Origin: Planctomycetota bacterium
GTDB lineage: Bacteria > Planctomycetota > UBA8108 > UBA1146
NCBI GenBank assembly: GCA_002691835.1
Contig: NZJA01000016.1
Location: 1-61,736 of the forward strand
Length of the DNA: 61,736 bases
Direction: 5' to 3'
Numbering within the stretch: position 1 is the first letter of the stretch; every line of letters starts with the position of its first letter. A program made the translations under genes and the position numbers. The notes below the pieces were generated by a model. That model worked only from the letters and a program-made list of their open reading frames with translations. It made no database searches and was not told where the DNA came from. Positions 1-10,633 of this stretch are shown one piece after another.

Positions 1-1
1 A

Positions 2-1276
2 CGCACCGAAGCGCTCGGCTGGTTCGCAAATGGAGCCGTCGGACCAGAAGACCGAGACTGGATTAATATCACCCAGCCACGCTGGGCAGACCGCTACGCA
101 GCTGCCCATGCAGCGATAGTCCCAGAACCTTTAGCAGCGCTCGCCATCGGCCTCTCCGATATCCGTAGTTCATGGGCTGTGATTTCAGCCACCCGTGGTC
201 CACAGCCTTTTCGTACCAGCGATCCATCGACTCTAGGAAATGCAGAGAAACTCTTGGCCGGAAACTTTGACCTCGTCTTTGTTCTCGCCTACTTAATGCC
301 GTTGTTGTTGCTCGTCCTGATGTTTGATGTTGGCAGCCTAGAGCGCGACCTAGGGATGATGCGAATGGTTCGCACTCAGACACTTTCACCGCGCATATGG
401 TGGCTACTGCGCGTGTCGATGCCGGTGTTCATGGTGGCCGCTTTAGTTTTGATTCTATGCCTGATCGGCGGCGTACGTACCGGTGCCATCGAGGCGACTT
501 TTGATCAGTGGCTCTCTTATTGTGGGATCTCTTTAGGGTATACCTTTTTGTGGGGATTACTCTTTGCCGCAGTCCTTTCTGCAGGCACCGGGTCATCGAC
601 GGCAGCCCTATGGATGGTGGGATTGTGGATCGGATTCTGTGTCATCGTTCCAGCGGCGGTGCGCCAGGTCGTCAGCAGTCAAATGCCCACCCTTTATGCG
701 AGCGAAACAACTTCTGTTCTCAGGGCGGAACGATACGAAATCCTCTTGGGAAACATCGAAAACTACAAAGGGCCCTTTTACGCAGCACGCCCACAACTTT
801 CTCCCCCCGTTAAAACTCCCGCGAGAGCGATCGTGTCTGACATGGATCGACTGGTTCGCCAGGCGGCATTCATGTCTGAAGTCGAGGGGGTCAGCCAAAA
901 TCTCTCTGAGAGCGAAGTCAGTCGCGAAGCAGCGGTCGCACGATTTGGTTGGATCAACCCAGCTTATGTTTATCAAAGAGCTCTCTGCGTGCTCTCCGGA
1001 ACAGAGTCCGTCAGCTATCGACAGCATCGTCAGGTCATTCTCGACTCTGTCAAAGAGCGACAAGAGGCCTTGATTCAAGCGCAATGGAAAATGAAACCAG
1101 TCGACAAGGAGAGCTTTGAATCGCTCTTCAGTCATGGGCCTTGGATGGGATACGGACAAGCTCCTGAGAAAGGCACCTATTCCCAGCTTCTGGTTCTTGC
1201 AGCCGCCGCTTTTGTTGCCACTGGTGCTTTTTCTAGAATCAGAAAAAGTCGAGAGAGAAAAACCGGAGTGGTCTAG
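2..1276 (+). CDS. ABC transporter permease, DUF3526-like, 5' truncated
   Basis: The reading frame is already open at base 2 and has no stop before 1274-1276, so the gene starts left of the window; the first in-window start at 179 is only an internal codon. The visible 424 residues hold a soluble stretch, then hydrophobic segments (LAYLMPLLLLVLMF, MPVFMVAALVLILCL, ALWMVGLWIGFCVIV), a long extracytoplasmic loop and a last membrane segment near the C-terminus. The segment around GSLERDLGMMRMVRTQ followed by membrane helices is typical of DUF3526 ABC-2-type permeases, which usually work with an ATPase and a second permease encoded next door. Those partners would lie outside the window. The substrate cannot be read from the sequence. 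Confidence 0.75.
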   Translation, partial: RTEALGWFANGAVGPEDRDWINITQPRWADRYAAAHAAIVPEPLAALAIGLSDIRSSWAVISATRGPQPFRTSDPSTLGNAEKLLAGNFDLVFVLAYLMPLLLLVLMFDVGSLERDLGMMRMVRTQTLSPRIWWLLRVSMPVFMVAALVLILCLIGGVRTGAIEATFDQWLSYCGISLGYTFLWGLLFAAVLSAGTGSSTAALWMVGLWIGFCVIVPAAVRQVVSSQMPTLYASETTSVLRAERYEILLGNIENYKGPFYAARPQLSPPVKTPARAIVSDMDRLVRQAAFMSEVEGVSQNLSESEVSREAAVARFGWINPAYVYQRALCVLSGTESVSYRQHRQVILDSVKERQEALIQAQWKMKPVDKESFESLFSHGPWMGYGQAPEKGTYSQLLVLAAAAFVATGAFSRIRKSRERKTGVV

Positions 1277-1328
1277 TAAACCACTTTTGAACTTTGATGA
1301 ATTTCAGAACAGGAACAGTGTTACCAAG

Positions 1329-1709
1329 ATGAGTAAATCGAGCAAAAAACACGAACAGGTCCTACAAACCCTGACCGCTTCTTCAGGCCCGATGTCGGCC
1401 AATGAAATTTGGGAGCGATTGAGCTCGACAAAAGGCCGCCAAAGCATCGGTATCGCCACGGTTTACCGATCTCTGAAACGGGGTGTGGACGAGGGTCAGT
1501 TGATCTCTGTGGAACTTGAATCGGGGTCGATTCGATACGAACTCGCGAACTTAGACCATCATCATCACTTCCTCTGCTCAGATTGCAGCCGCGCTTTTGA
1601 CGTCGAAGGTTGCGTGAGGAACCTTGAAAAACTACTGCCCTCTGGATTTGAAATGACGAAACACGAAATCTTGCTTTATGGAAGATGTGCAGATTGTCGA
1701 GCCGCCTAA
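1329..1709 (+). CDS. Fur-family metalloregulator
   Basis: A 126-residue metal-responsive repressor or activator. The N-terminal winged helix includes MSANEIWERL and the recognition-helix region IGIATVYRSLKRG, followed by the histidine-rich metal/dimer motif HHHHFLCSDC and a C-terminal CADC pair. Two CxxC pairs are the structural zinc site of Fur, Zur and PerR proteins. The open frame extends upstream to 1116, but the extra part overlaps the preceding permease gene, so ATG 1329 is preferred; an AGGAA lies about 14 bases upstream, which is a long spacing. The stop overlaps the start of the next gene (TAATG), so the regulator is probably translationally coupled to a MerC-like membrane protein. 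Which metal it senses is not decidable here; Zur-like or Fur-like are both possible. Confidence 0.9.
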   Translation: MSKSSKKHEQVLQTLTASSGPMSANEIWERLSSTKGRQSIGIATVYRSLKRGVDEGQLISVELESGSIRYELANLDHHHHFLCSDCSRAFDVEGCVRNLEKLLPSGFEMTKHEILLYGRCADCRAA

Positions 1710-2281
1710 TGAATAACATAAACCCCACTGAATCTACAAACTCTACAGACGCAGAAGAGCGCTGGGACAAAATCGGCGGCTGGGCTTCATCCGCCTGTGC
1801 TGTCCATTGCCTGATTTCACCGGTACTGTTTCTGACCCTCCCCGCCTTTGCAGAGATTTGGGCGCACCCCGCTTCCCACGCTCTCATGGCAATCTGGGTA
1901 GTCCCCATGGCGCTGACCGTGGTGATCCATGGATACCGAAAACATCGTCAGAAGTGGGTTTCCGTTGCGGCCCTGATAGGGATTGCCTGCATCCTGGCGG
2001 GAAGCGCCCTGCCTTATCTTCCTGCTGACAGCAATAAGCTCGCAGCTGATTCACTCGATGTGGATTCACTCGATGTTGTGTCTGTGGAAGCAGAAGAACC
2101 CTGCGACTGCTGCCCCTCTCTGGTCACCGATAATTCAGGAGAGATGAGTCTGCACTGGCCGCCGGCTGGGATCGCCACCGTCATGGGTAGCGGCTTTCTG
2201 ATTGTGGCTCACTGGGGCAATCGGCGCTGCGGCCACCGCTGTTGTGAAAATGAAACCGGGGCCTGCCAAAACCCGTCTTAG
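1709..2281 (+). CDS. MerC-domain membrane protein, putative metal transporter
   Basis: The 190-residue protein begins at the ATG that shares one base with the Fur-family stop codon. After a hydrophilic start it has WASSACAVHCLISPVLF, in which the two cysteines near the first membrane helix resemble the mercuric-ion motif of MerC. Further hydrophobic segments follow (HALMAIWVVPMALTVVI, VSVAALIGIACILAGSAL, IATVMGSGFLIVAHWG). A periplasm- or cytosol-facing loop carries CDCCP and the tail has CGHRCC, so eight or so cysteines could bind a soft metal. An acidic repeat (DSLDVDSLDV) is unusual for MerC. Coupling to a Fur-family regulator fits zinc, iron or mercury handling; the metal is inferred and not shown. 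Confidence 0.75.
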   Translation: MNNINPTESTNSTDAEERWDKIGGWASSACAVHCLISPVLFLTLPAFAEIWAHPASHALMAIWVVPMALTVVIHGYRKHRQKWVSVAALIGIACILAGSALPYLPADSNKLAADSLDVDSLDVVSVEAEEPCDCCPSLVTDNSGEMSLHWPPAGIATVMGSGFLIVAHWGNRRCGHRCCENETGACQNPS

Positions 2282-2320
2282 TCCAATTTTTGCGCCTCGA
2301 TATTTTACCGACCGCAGCTC

Positions 2321-3028
2321 TCACGAATTGATAGATCTACGCTTTCCGAAGTAGAGCCAATCGGTCTGGACCTGGTCGATCAGTTCATTCTCGTGTCGCA
2401 CTGGTTCTACTTGGACCTCATCGAAAACCTGATTCATCGCTGCTGTTAGAGAGTCGCTCTCTTCGTAGGACCAGACCCCTAGAACCCCGCCCTCTTGCAG
2501 GTGTTGGTGAGCACTCCGAAGGCCCGCCTCGCTGTAGAAGCTCGCATCTACCGTACCCAATCGATCATCCGGAGAATGATCGATATCGATGAGGATCAGA
2601 TCGTGTCGGGTGGCTGGAGGGTTCGCCAATCGGCGATAAGCGTCACCCTCACCCATTGCAAATCTGTCGTCTTTGTTCAACTCCTCCGACAAGGGAACGA
2701 GACCATCTTGCAACCAGTTGATCACCTGAGGCAAGATTTCGACGACCTCCAACGACTGAACCTGGCCCGTATCCAGCGCAGCCTTCGCCGTGTAGCCCAG
2801 CCCTAGTCCGCCGACCATCACATCGAGGTCAGCGCCGCCATGCATCTCTACTCCGATTTTTGACAGGGCTTTCTCGGAATCGGTGTGATAGCTCGACATC
2901 AAAAACTCGTGATTAAGGGTAATCTCAGTGACAAAAGTGCCTGGCCGGGAGAGCAGCTCCCGCTTGCGCAAGCACAACACTCCCAATGGCGTATCGTCGT
3001 AAGCAAGAATTTGTATCGAAGAAGACAT
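2321..3028 (-). CDS. Spermidine synthase-like methyltransferase-fold protein
   Basis: A 235-residue protein with a GGAGG ribosome site a few bases before its ATG. The motif VMVGGLGLGYTAKAAL is the nucleotide-binding motif I of the Rossmann-type methyltransferase fold, followed by the acidic strand end VVEILPQVINWL, an ALID-like strand HDLILIDIDHSP and HLQEGGVLGVWSYE. This order matches the spermidine-synthase-like group (COG0421), which includes true polyamine synthases and many orphan relatives. No polyamine genes are nearby, so a real aminopropyltransferase activity is uncertain. It converges on the MerC-like gene with about 40 bases between their ends. Confidence 0.7.
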   Translation of the reverse strand: MSSSIQILAYDDTPLGVLCLRKRELLSRPGTFVTEITLNHEFLMSSYHTDSEKALSKIGVEMHGGADLDVMVGGLGLGYTAKAALDTGQVQSLEVVEILPQVINWLQDGLVPLSEELNKDDRFAMGEGDAYRRLANPPATRHDLILIDIDHSPDDRLGTVDASFYSEAGLRSAHQHLQEGGVLGVWSYEESDSLTAAMNQVFDEVQVEPVRHENELIDQVQTDWLYFGKRRSINS

Positions 3029-3189
3029 CGACCCTCCGGTGACAACGGGAAATTCATGCCCCCCGCACAGGGGCTCGCAAAGTCGAAAAACCCGGTCCTC
3101 GATTTTTCACCGAATGCGACCGTGTACCCACAGCACAACTGGAGACAATCGCTGACAATTGAGCCGTGAACTGCTCTGAGAAAAAGGAC

Positions 3190-3279
<90 letters not shown>

Positions 3280-3576
3280 GCACTCAATCTGGAAGGAACG
3301 GCAGAGCGCGAAGCCATCCTGAAACCCCAACATGTAGGGCCTCAGCCGATTCTTTAGCACAAGACTAAAATCGGACACGCGACGCGTACGGCTGCCGGCT
3401 CTCACGATACAGAGCGACTTTGTACATGACAGAATGTTCATGTTATCGAACGTCGCCACAGACTACAAGCAAACCTGTCCCAGAGGTCCTTGCATCCCAT
3501 GTCTCTGATTCGGTACTCTCCATGTCGCTCTCCAGATAATCCCCCAGAATATACCGATGGGTCGTTAGGAATATTG

Positions 3577-4968
3577 ATGGTCTCTCCCGCCGCCGACAAG
3601 TCGTACGAGGTTCAATTCCTCGAACTGCTAAAGTTGGAGATTCCACAGGCAGAACAGTCGGTTTGGCTGGATGGTGTTCATCTGGAGGTGACCGACGGCC
3701 TCGCACGAGTGATCGTTCCCAGTGCCCCTCAAATGGAAGTCCTTCGCAGTCGCTGGGAGCGGCCAATCCGAGAGATCCTCCGTCAGATTCTGCCTGGGAA
3801 CTCCTTGGGGTTCAGCTTGGAGTTTGGCTTGGAGTTTACCGGTCAATCCCGTCCCGCAGATCACGCCGCTCCCAAGGAGCTGGCAGCGATGCCCTCACCC
3901 GGCACAGCAACCGGCCACCCCTCCTCTTCTCACTCAGAGAATTCAAGGGAAGCTCTTCAGCTGAGATCGGGGTTCACTTTTGACACCTTTATTCCGGGGC
4001 CTTCGAATCACTTGGCTCACGCAGCAGCTCACGCTGTCGCCGAGAGCCCAGGTGTCGCCTACAACCCGTTCTTTATTCATGGGTCGGTAGGGTTAGGGAA
4101 AACACATTTGTTGCACGCGATTGCTCACCAGCTCCTCGCGCAAGGACATCGCAACATCATCGTGACATCCTGCGCCTCTTTTACGAATGAGTTTATCGCC
4201 GCTCTCTCCAACCAGAAGATCGATCAGTTCCGTCATCGCTACAGAACTGCGGATGCTCTGCTGATTGACGATATACAGTTCTTGTCAGACAAAGAACGAA
4301 CACAGGAGGAATTCTTCCACACCTTCAACGACATCTATAACCGTGAACAACAGATCGTCCTGACTTCAGATGCCCCACCCAAAGACATCGCCGGGGTTTC
4401 TGATCGTCTGGTCTCGCGCTTCAGGTTAGGCCTCGTCGTTCAGCTGGAAGCTCCTGAAATGGAAACGCGAATCTCCATCCTGAAACGCAAACTGATGTTG
4501 CGGGACCTGTATCTGGAGCCTGAGGTAATCGAGCTGATTGCTTCCAGAATCAGCGACAATGTTCGTGAGCTGGAAGGCGCTGTGTTGCGAATTGAAAGCA
4601 TGGTTCGCCACGAGGGTATGGAAGCAAACTGCACAAATGTACAAAACGCACTCCATGAAATTTTCGGCCAGGAAACTCGCAAGCTCGACCTTGGAACAAT
4701 TGAGGAAGCGGTCTGTAAATATTACTCAGTGACCGTCGAAGATCTGCGGTCATCTCGTCGCAGTCGCTCCATCGTTTTGCCTCGCCAGGTTAGTATGTAC
4801 CTCGGTCGCCAGCTAACCGGATGTTCGCTGGGTGAAATTGGAAAACACTTTGGGGGCCGAGACCATACGACAGTGATGCACTCCATCGACAAGATTCGCG
4901 GAATGATCCTTAAAGATGCTGTTCTGCAGCGAGACCTTGAAACGGTTGAAGCTTCCCTGCTTCGCTAG
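3577..4968 (+). CDS. dnaA: Chromosomal replication initiator DnaA
   Basis: DnaA binds DnaA boxes at the origin, opens the adjacent AT-rich DNA and helps load the helicase. The frame is open from 3490, but ATG 3577 is preferred because AGGA lies 6 bases upstream; this gives 463 residues. Domain I is residues 1 to about 90. Domain II is a variable serine/proline/histidine-rich linker. The AAA+ domain starts with FTFDTFIPGPSN, has Walker A GSVGLGKT near 169-176 and Walker B LLIDDIQFL near 228-236. Domain IV ends with the DNA-binding signature GGRDHTTVMHSI near 426. The gene is followed by an 814-bp region with DnaA boxes and then dnaN, the classic origin layout. Confidence 0.98.
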   Translation: MVSPAADKSYEVQFLELLKLEIPQAEQSVWLDGVHLEVTDGLARVIVPSAPQMEVLRSRWERPIREILRQILPGNSLGFSLEFGLEFTGQSRPADHAAPKELAAMPSPGTATGHPSSSHSENSREALQLRSGFTFDTFIPGPSNHLAHAAAHAVAESPGVAYNPFFIHGSVGLGKTHLLHAIAHQLLAQGHRNIIVTSCASFTNEFIAALSNQKIDQFRHRYRTADALLIDDIQFLSDKERTQEEFFHTFNDIYNREQQIVLTSDAPPKDIAGVSDRLVSRFRLGLVVQLEAPEMETRISILKRKLMLRDLYLEPEVIELIASRISDNVRELEGAVLRIESMVRHEGMEANCTNVQNALHEIFGQETRKLDLGTIEEAVCKYYSVTVEDLRSSRRSRSIVLPRQVSMYLGRQLTGCSLGEIGKHFGGRDHTTVMHSIDKIRGMILKDAVLQRDLETVEASLLR

Positions 4969-5385
4969 GTCATCCTGTTTAAAGTTCCAGAGTTTCGATT
5001 TTCAGTGCTTCTGTTTCTGCAGATGGGTTATTGGGGAGAACCTTTCAGTTACCGCGCTGGATATTTCAGCGAGGGTCCCCTTGACGATATTCTTCCTTGT
5101 TTTTTTGCCCCATCTTTAAGAGAAAGTGTGGCTCTTTTTGAGCAACATGCCGAGTCTCACACCCCTCCATCCACACTCTCCCAACCTCTTTAGTGGAAGG
5201 AAACCTGTGGAAAACCTGAAGGGATGCCGGGAATAGCACTGCGGGATCAAGGGGATCAAATTAACGATCTGTGGCCGGGTTTCTCTCGTCTGTGGATATC
5301 TTGGGATTCTTCGTCATTCCAGGCACCACTTCCAAGCTCGTTCTCCACATAGCCCAACTCCCCGATAAAAACGTAAACGCCTATG

Positions 5386-5400
5386 TATAAAGACTTTATA
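5386..5400. repeat. AT-rich perfect palindrome within putative oriC
   Basis: TATAAAG-A-CTTTATA is a 7-bp inverted repeat around one central base, placed between the DnaA boxes at 5341 and 5416. It could be part of the unwinding element or a protein site. Its position is seen directly; any function is inferred. Confidence 0.5.
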
Positions 5401-5415
5401 AATCCAGCTTCGGAT

Positions 5416-5424
5416 TTATCCACA
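5416..5424 (+). promoter_or_regulatory. Perfect DnaA box TTATCCACA
   Basis: An exact match to the consensus DnaA box, lying 15 bases right of the TATAAAGACTTTATA palindrome and just left of the AT-rich stretch. It is the strongest of the four or five boxes in this gap. Confidence 0.85.
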
Positions 5425-5574
5425 CTTTGACCCGCCCAGATGAGTGAGAACAAGAATTTTTATATCAATTCACATCATTAACTCTCATCGGACGGTTCAA
5501 ATTTGTTTTTGAAATCAGTTTGTAAGTCTCATTTTTTCAAGGGTTTACAACAGTCCAATTCTGACTGCATGCGA

Positions 5575-5603
5575 TTGCCCACAACGGTCTCCTCACCTAG
5601 AAT
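5575..5603 (+). promoter_or_regulatory. Candidate sigma70-type promoter for dnaN-dciA-gyrB
   Basis: TTGCCC (5575-5580) and TAGAAT (5598-5603) are separated by exactly 17 bases, matching four and five of six consensus positions. The site lies at the right side of the origin region, leaving roughly 170 bases of untranslated leader before dnaN. The match is reasonable but not decisive. Confidence 0.4.
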
Positions 5604-5782
5604 GTGTCATGCCTGCGAGGAGGCGCAAGAACAGGTCTGAATCGGAATCTTTTTATTCCTGCGACCCGGTTCACGTATCCCCCTTACCGAAGGCGCTCAA
5701 GGGCGACTCCTGACTCCAGAAACGAAATGTTTTTGCCAGAAGTCCATTCTGTATCAAAAGTTTTATTGAAGAAGAGGCAACC

Positions 5783-6928
5783 ATGAAGTTTCAGTGCCAT
5801 ACCCGTGATTTCCTTGAGGCTGTTGGTCTTGTTTCAGGAGTTGTTCCTGCGAATCCAACACGCCCTGTTCTGCAGTCAGCCATGTTGGTGGCAGATCAAA
5901 AAGGGCTGCAAGTGATTGGTACTGATCTTGAAGTTGGACTCCAGGCTCAAGTGGATGAAGTCATGGTCGAGAAGGAAGGTTCATGCCTGGTTCCTTGCGC
6001 ACGACTCGTCAAGATTCTTCGTGAACTTCAAGGTTCCGATTTAAGCGTTGAGCAGGATGAAGCCGGGCAGATCTGTATTCAGTCAGGGAGCGCTCGCTTC
6101 AAGGTGCCTGCAGGACCGGTTGATGAATACCCGGCCGTTCAGTTTTCTAACGAAGGACCTGCATTCCAGATTCACAGGGAAGATCTGATTCGTAATCTTC
6201 AAAGAGTCAGTGTTGCCTCGGCCAAAGATGCTACCCGTTTCAATATGCACAGTGTTTTGATGGAGGGTGTCGGCGAAGAGCTGCGGATTGTCGGGACCGA
6301 TGGGAAACGCATGGCAATGAGCGCCATGCCTGTAGCAGCCGGGAATGATTCAGGGATGCCTGAAGGTCAGTTCATTATCCCTCTCAAGGCAGTCGATCTC
6401 CTTTCAAGAATTCTTTCTTCCGAAGTAGAGGAGAATGTTGTTCTTCGTCTCGATGCGAACGAAGCGACGTATATCTCTGAAACGGTTTGTCTTTCTTGTC
6501 GACTTGTTGAAGGAAGATTCCCTGAATACGAGAGGGCAATTCCTCAGAACCTGGAGAATGTTTACCGGGTCAACAGCGAAGAGCTTCTCGTTGCTTTGAA
6601 ACAATGTGCGCTGATGACCACGAAGGAACGGAATTCTGTCCGTTTTTCTTTCGGTGACACAGAAGCAACTTTGTTTGGGCACGCCAGTAATGTAGGCGAG
6701 TCCAGAATTCAGTTTCCTGTAGAGAAGGTTTCCGGAAACGAAGAAGAATTCGCAGTCCACTTTAACCCGCTCTATCTCATCGATTTGCTAAGAGTGATCG
6801 ATTCCAAACAAGTAGAGTGTGGATTCAGAGATGGAAAAACCGCGGGTCTCTTTAGTATTCCAGATCATCCAGAAGCGTATCGTCACATCGTGATGCCTCT
6901 CGTGATTAACGAGATGCAGGAAGCTTGA
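5783..6928 (+). CDS. dnaN: DNA polymerase III beta subunit (sliding clamp)
   Basis: The sliding clamp that tethers polymerase III to DNA. The 381-residue length fits the family (366 in E. coli). The start MKFQCHTRDFLEAVGLVSGV, then RPVLQSAMLVADQKGLQVIGTD-type strands, ALMTTKERNSVRFSF and the C-terminal YRHIVMPLVI (the family usually ends in a similar P-M-R/V-L segment) are all in place for three clamp domains. AGAGG lies just upstream of the ATG. The gene overlaps dciA by four bases (TTGA), so the two are probably co-translated. It follows the putative origin in the usual dnaA-dnaN order. Confidence 0.97.
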   Translation: MKFQCHTRDFLEAVGLVSGVVPANPTRPVLQSAMLVADQKGLQVIGTDLEVGLQAQVDEVMVEKEGSCLVPCARLVKILRELQGSDLSVEQDEAGQICIQSGSARFKVPAGPVDEYPAVQFSNEGPAFQIHREDLIRNLQRVSVASAKDATRFNMHSVLMEGVGEELRIVGTDGKRMAMSAMPVAAGNDSGMPEGQFIIPLKAVDLLSRILSSEVEENVVLRLDANEATYISETVCLSCRLVEGRFPEYERAIPQNLENVYRVNSEELLVALKQCALMTTKERNSVRFSFGDTEATLFGHASNVGESRIQFPVEKVSGNEEEFAVHFNPLYLIDLLRVIDSKQVECGFRDGKTAGLFSIPDHPEAYRHIVMPLVINEMQEA

Positions 6929-7317
6929 GTAAACCTTCTGACTCAGAAGTCAGTTTTCTCGAACTTGAGTTGGAAAAAAAACGCATCGCCAGGGAGAAGG
7001 CCAGCCTTCGACCCCTGTCCGGCGCACTCAAGAAACTAATCCAGAGATTCGCACCCACTCACGAAACCGATGCAGTTGATGGCCTGCAAAAGATCAGAAA
7101 ATTATGGGCGAGCGTGGTTGGCCATGGAATATCCAAGCACACGCTTCCTGTTCGTTGGAAAGAAGGAAAGTTAACGGTCAACGTTGACTCGAATCCCCTG
7201 GCTACAGAACTTAAAAATTTCGCCGAGAGGACCATCATCGAAAACCTCCGTAAAGAGGGGCTCGAAGAAATTCATTCGATTCATTTCCAGAATGGTCCGA
7301 GCGATCTAAACCAGTGA
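6925..7317 (+). CDS. dciA: DciA-type helicase loader (DUF721)
   Basis: A 130-residue DUF721 protein. DciA is the ancestral loader of the replicative helicase DnaB in bacteria that lack DnaC or DnaI. The family core is visible: LQKIRKLWASVVGHGISKHTLPV, then WKEGKLTVNVDSNPLATELK and a helix IIENLRKEGLEEIHSIHF. It starts with TTG overlapping the dnaN stop, with AGG of the dnaN 3' end as ribosome site. In many genomes recF separates dnaN from this gene; here it does not. It is followed 28 bases later by gyrB. Confidence 0.88.
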   Translation: MSKPSDSEVSFLELELEKKRIAREKASLRPLSGALKKLIQRFAPTHETDAVDGLQKIRKLWASVVGHGISKHTLPVRWKEGKLTVNVDSNPLATELKNFAERTIIENLRKEGLEEIHSIHFQNGPSDLNQ

Positions 7318-7336
7318 ATCAAAAACTTCCCCATGA

Positions 7337-9781
<2,445 letters not shown>

Positions 9782-9793
9782 AGGATTATTGAA

Positions 9794-10633
9794 ATGGCAC
9801 GCATTCGTCTCGACCAACTCCAGAACTGGAAATCAAAGGGCCACCCCTGGGTGTGCCTGACGGCGTACGATGCTCCAGTCGCCAGGATTCTGGAGAGTGC
9901 CGGAGTTCCGATGATTCTCGTCGGCGACTCTCTTGGGAATGTGGTTTTGGGTCATGACAGCACGGTCCCGGTGACCCTGGAGGACATGATCCATCACAGT
10001 GCCGCTGTTCGTCGAGGCGCGCCGGACACATTCGTAGTTACGGATATGCCCTTCTTGGCTGCTCAGGTTAACGATGATGAAGCGATTCGTAACGCTGGTC
10101 GCCTGGTTCAGGAAGGCGGAGCGGATGCGGTCAAGGTTGAGGGTGGCGGAGTCCGTGCTGAAACCATTCGAAGAATTGCAGAAGCCGGAATTCCTGCAAT
10201 GGGTCACTTGGGGCTGACGCCTCAGAATGCGACTCAGTTGGGGGGGTACCGAGTTCAGGGAAACACCCCTGAATCCGCCGCAAGGATACTTGCCGATGCT
10301 CAAGCTCTTGAAGCTGCTGGAGCCTTCGCCTTGGTGTTGGAGTGTGTTCCCACAGCATTGGCAGCAAAAATTCGCAAGGCTGTTTCGATTCCGGTCATCG
10401 GTATCGGCGCAGGGCGTGAAGTGGATGCTCAGGTTCTGGTCTTTCATGACCTTGTTGGGCTTTCGGGAGACTTTAAACCACGCTTTGTCCGCCGTTACGC
10501 CCAAGGGGAAGACTACTTGAGATCAGCCGTGGAATCGTTTTTGGAAGATGTTTCAGGGGGCAACTTTCCCGCTGACAACGAAAGCTTTATCGACCGCGAT
10601 GGCGAAAACTCAGAAATGACGCCAGAGGTATGA
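9794..10633 (+). CDS. panB: 3-methyl-2-oxobutanoate hydroxymethyltransferase
   Basis: PanB transfers a hydroxymethyl group from methylenetetrahydrofolate to alpha-ketoisovalerate, giving ketopantoate, the first step of pantothenate and CoA synthesis. The 279 residues show the family motifs LTAYDAPVARILESAG, ILVGDSLGNVVLGHDSTVPV, DMPF, ADAVKVEGG, IPAMGHLGLTPQ and VIGIGAG, which form the magnesium- and substrate-binding TIM barrel. The stop overlaps the start of panE (ATGA). Lying between gyrB and gyrA on the same strand, it may be transcribed with the gyrase genes. Confidence 0.97.
   Translation: MARIRLDQLQNWKSKGHPWVCLTAYDAPVARILESAGVPMILVGDSLGNVVLGHDSTVPVTLEDMIHHSAAVRRGAPDTFVVTDMPFLAAQVNDDEAIRNAGRLVQEGGADAVKVEGGGVRAETIRRIAEAGIPAMGHLGLTPQNATQLGGYRVQGNTPESAARILADAQALEAAGAFALVLECVPTALAAKIRKAVSIPVIGIGAGREVDAQVLVFHDLVGLSGDFKPRFVRRYAQGEDYLRSAVESFLEDVSGGNFPADNESFIDRDGENSEMTPEV

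Larger units (their letters stand above)
4969..5782 (+). other. Putative chromosomal origin oriC (dnaA-dnaN intergenic region)
   Basis: No gene is seen in these 814 bases. They hold one perfect DnaA box TTATCCACA (5416-5424) and three one-mismatch boxes: TTTTCCACA on the minus strand (5206-5214), ATATCCACA on the minus strand (5291-5299) and TTCTCCACA (5341-5349). A weaker CCATCCACA lies at 5167-5175. Between two boxes are a direct repeat GGGATCAA (5243-5250 and 5252-5259) and, nearer the perfect box, the AT palindrome TATAAAGACTTTATA (5386-5400). The stretch from about 5450 to 5550 is the most AT-rich part and is a plausible unwinding element. Location, boxes and AT-richness together support oriC; function is inferred. 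Confidence 0.8.

Noticed and set aside
608..1159. Antisense frame under the ABC permease
   Set aside because: Only one strand shows a transmembrane protein with family features.
1116..1328. Extended start of the Fur-family gene
   Set aside because: The extra part overlaps the permease gene and does not resemble a Fur N-terminus.
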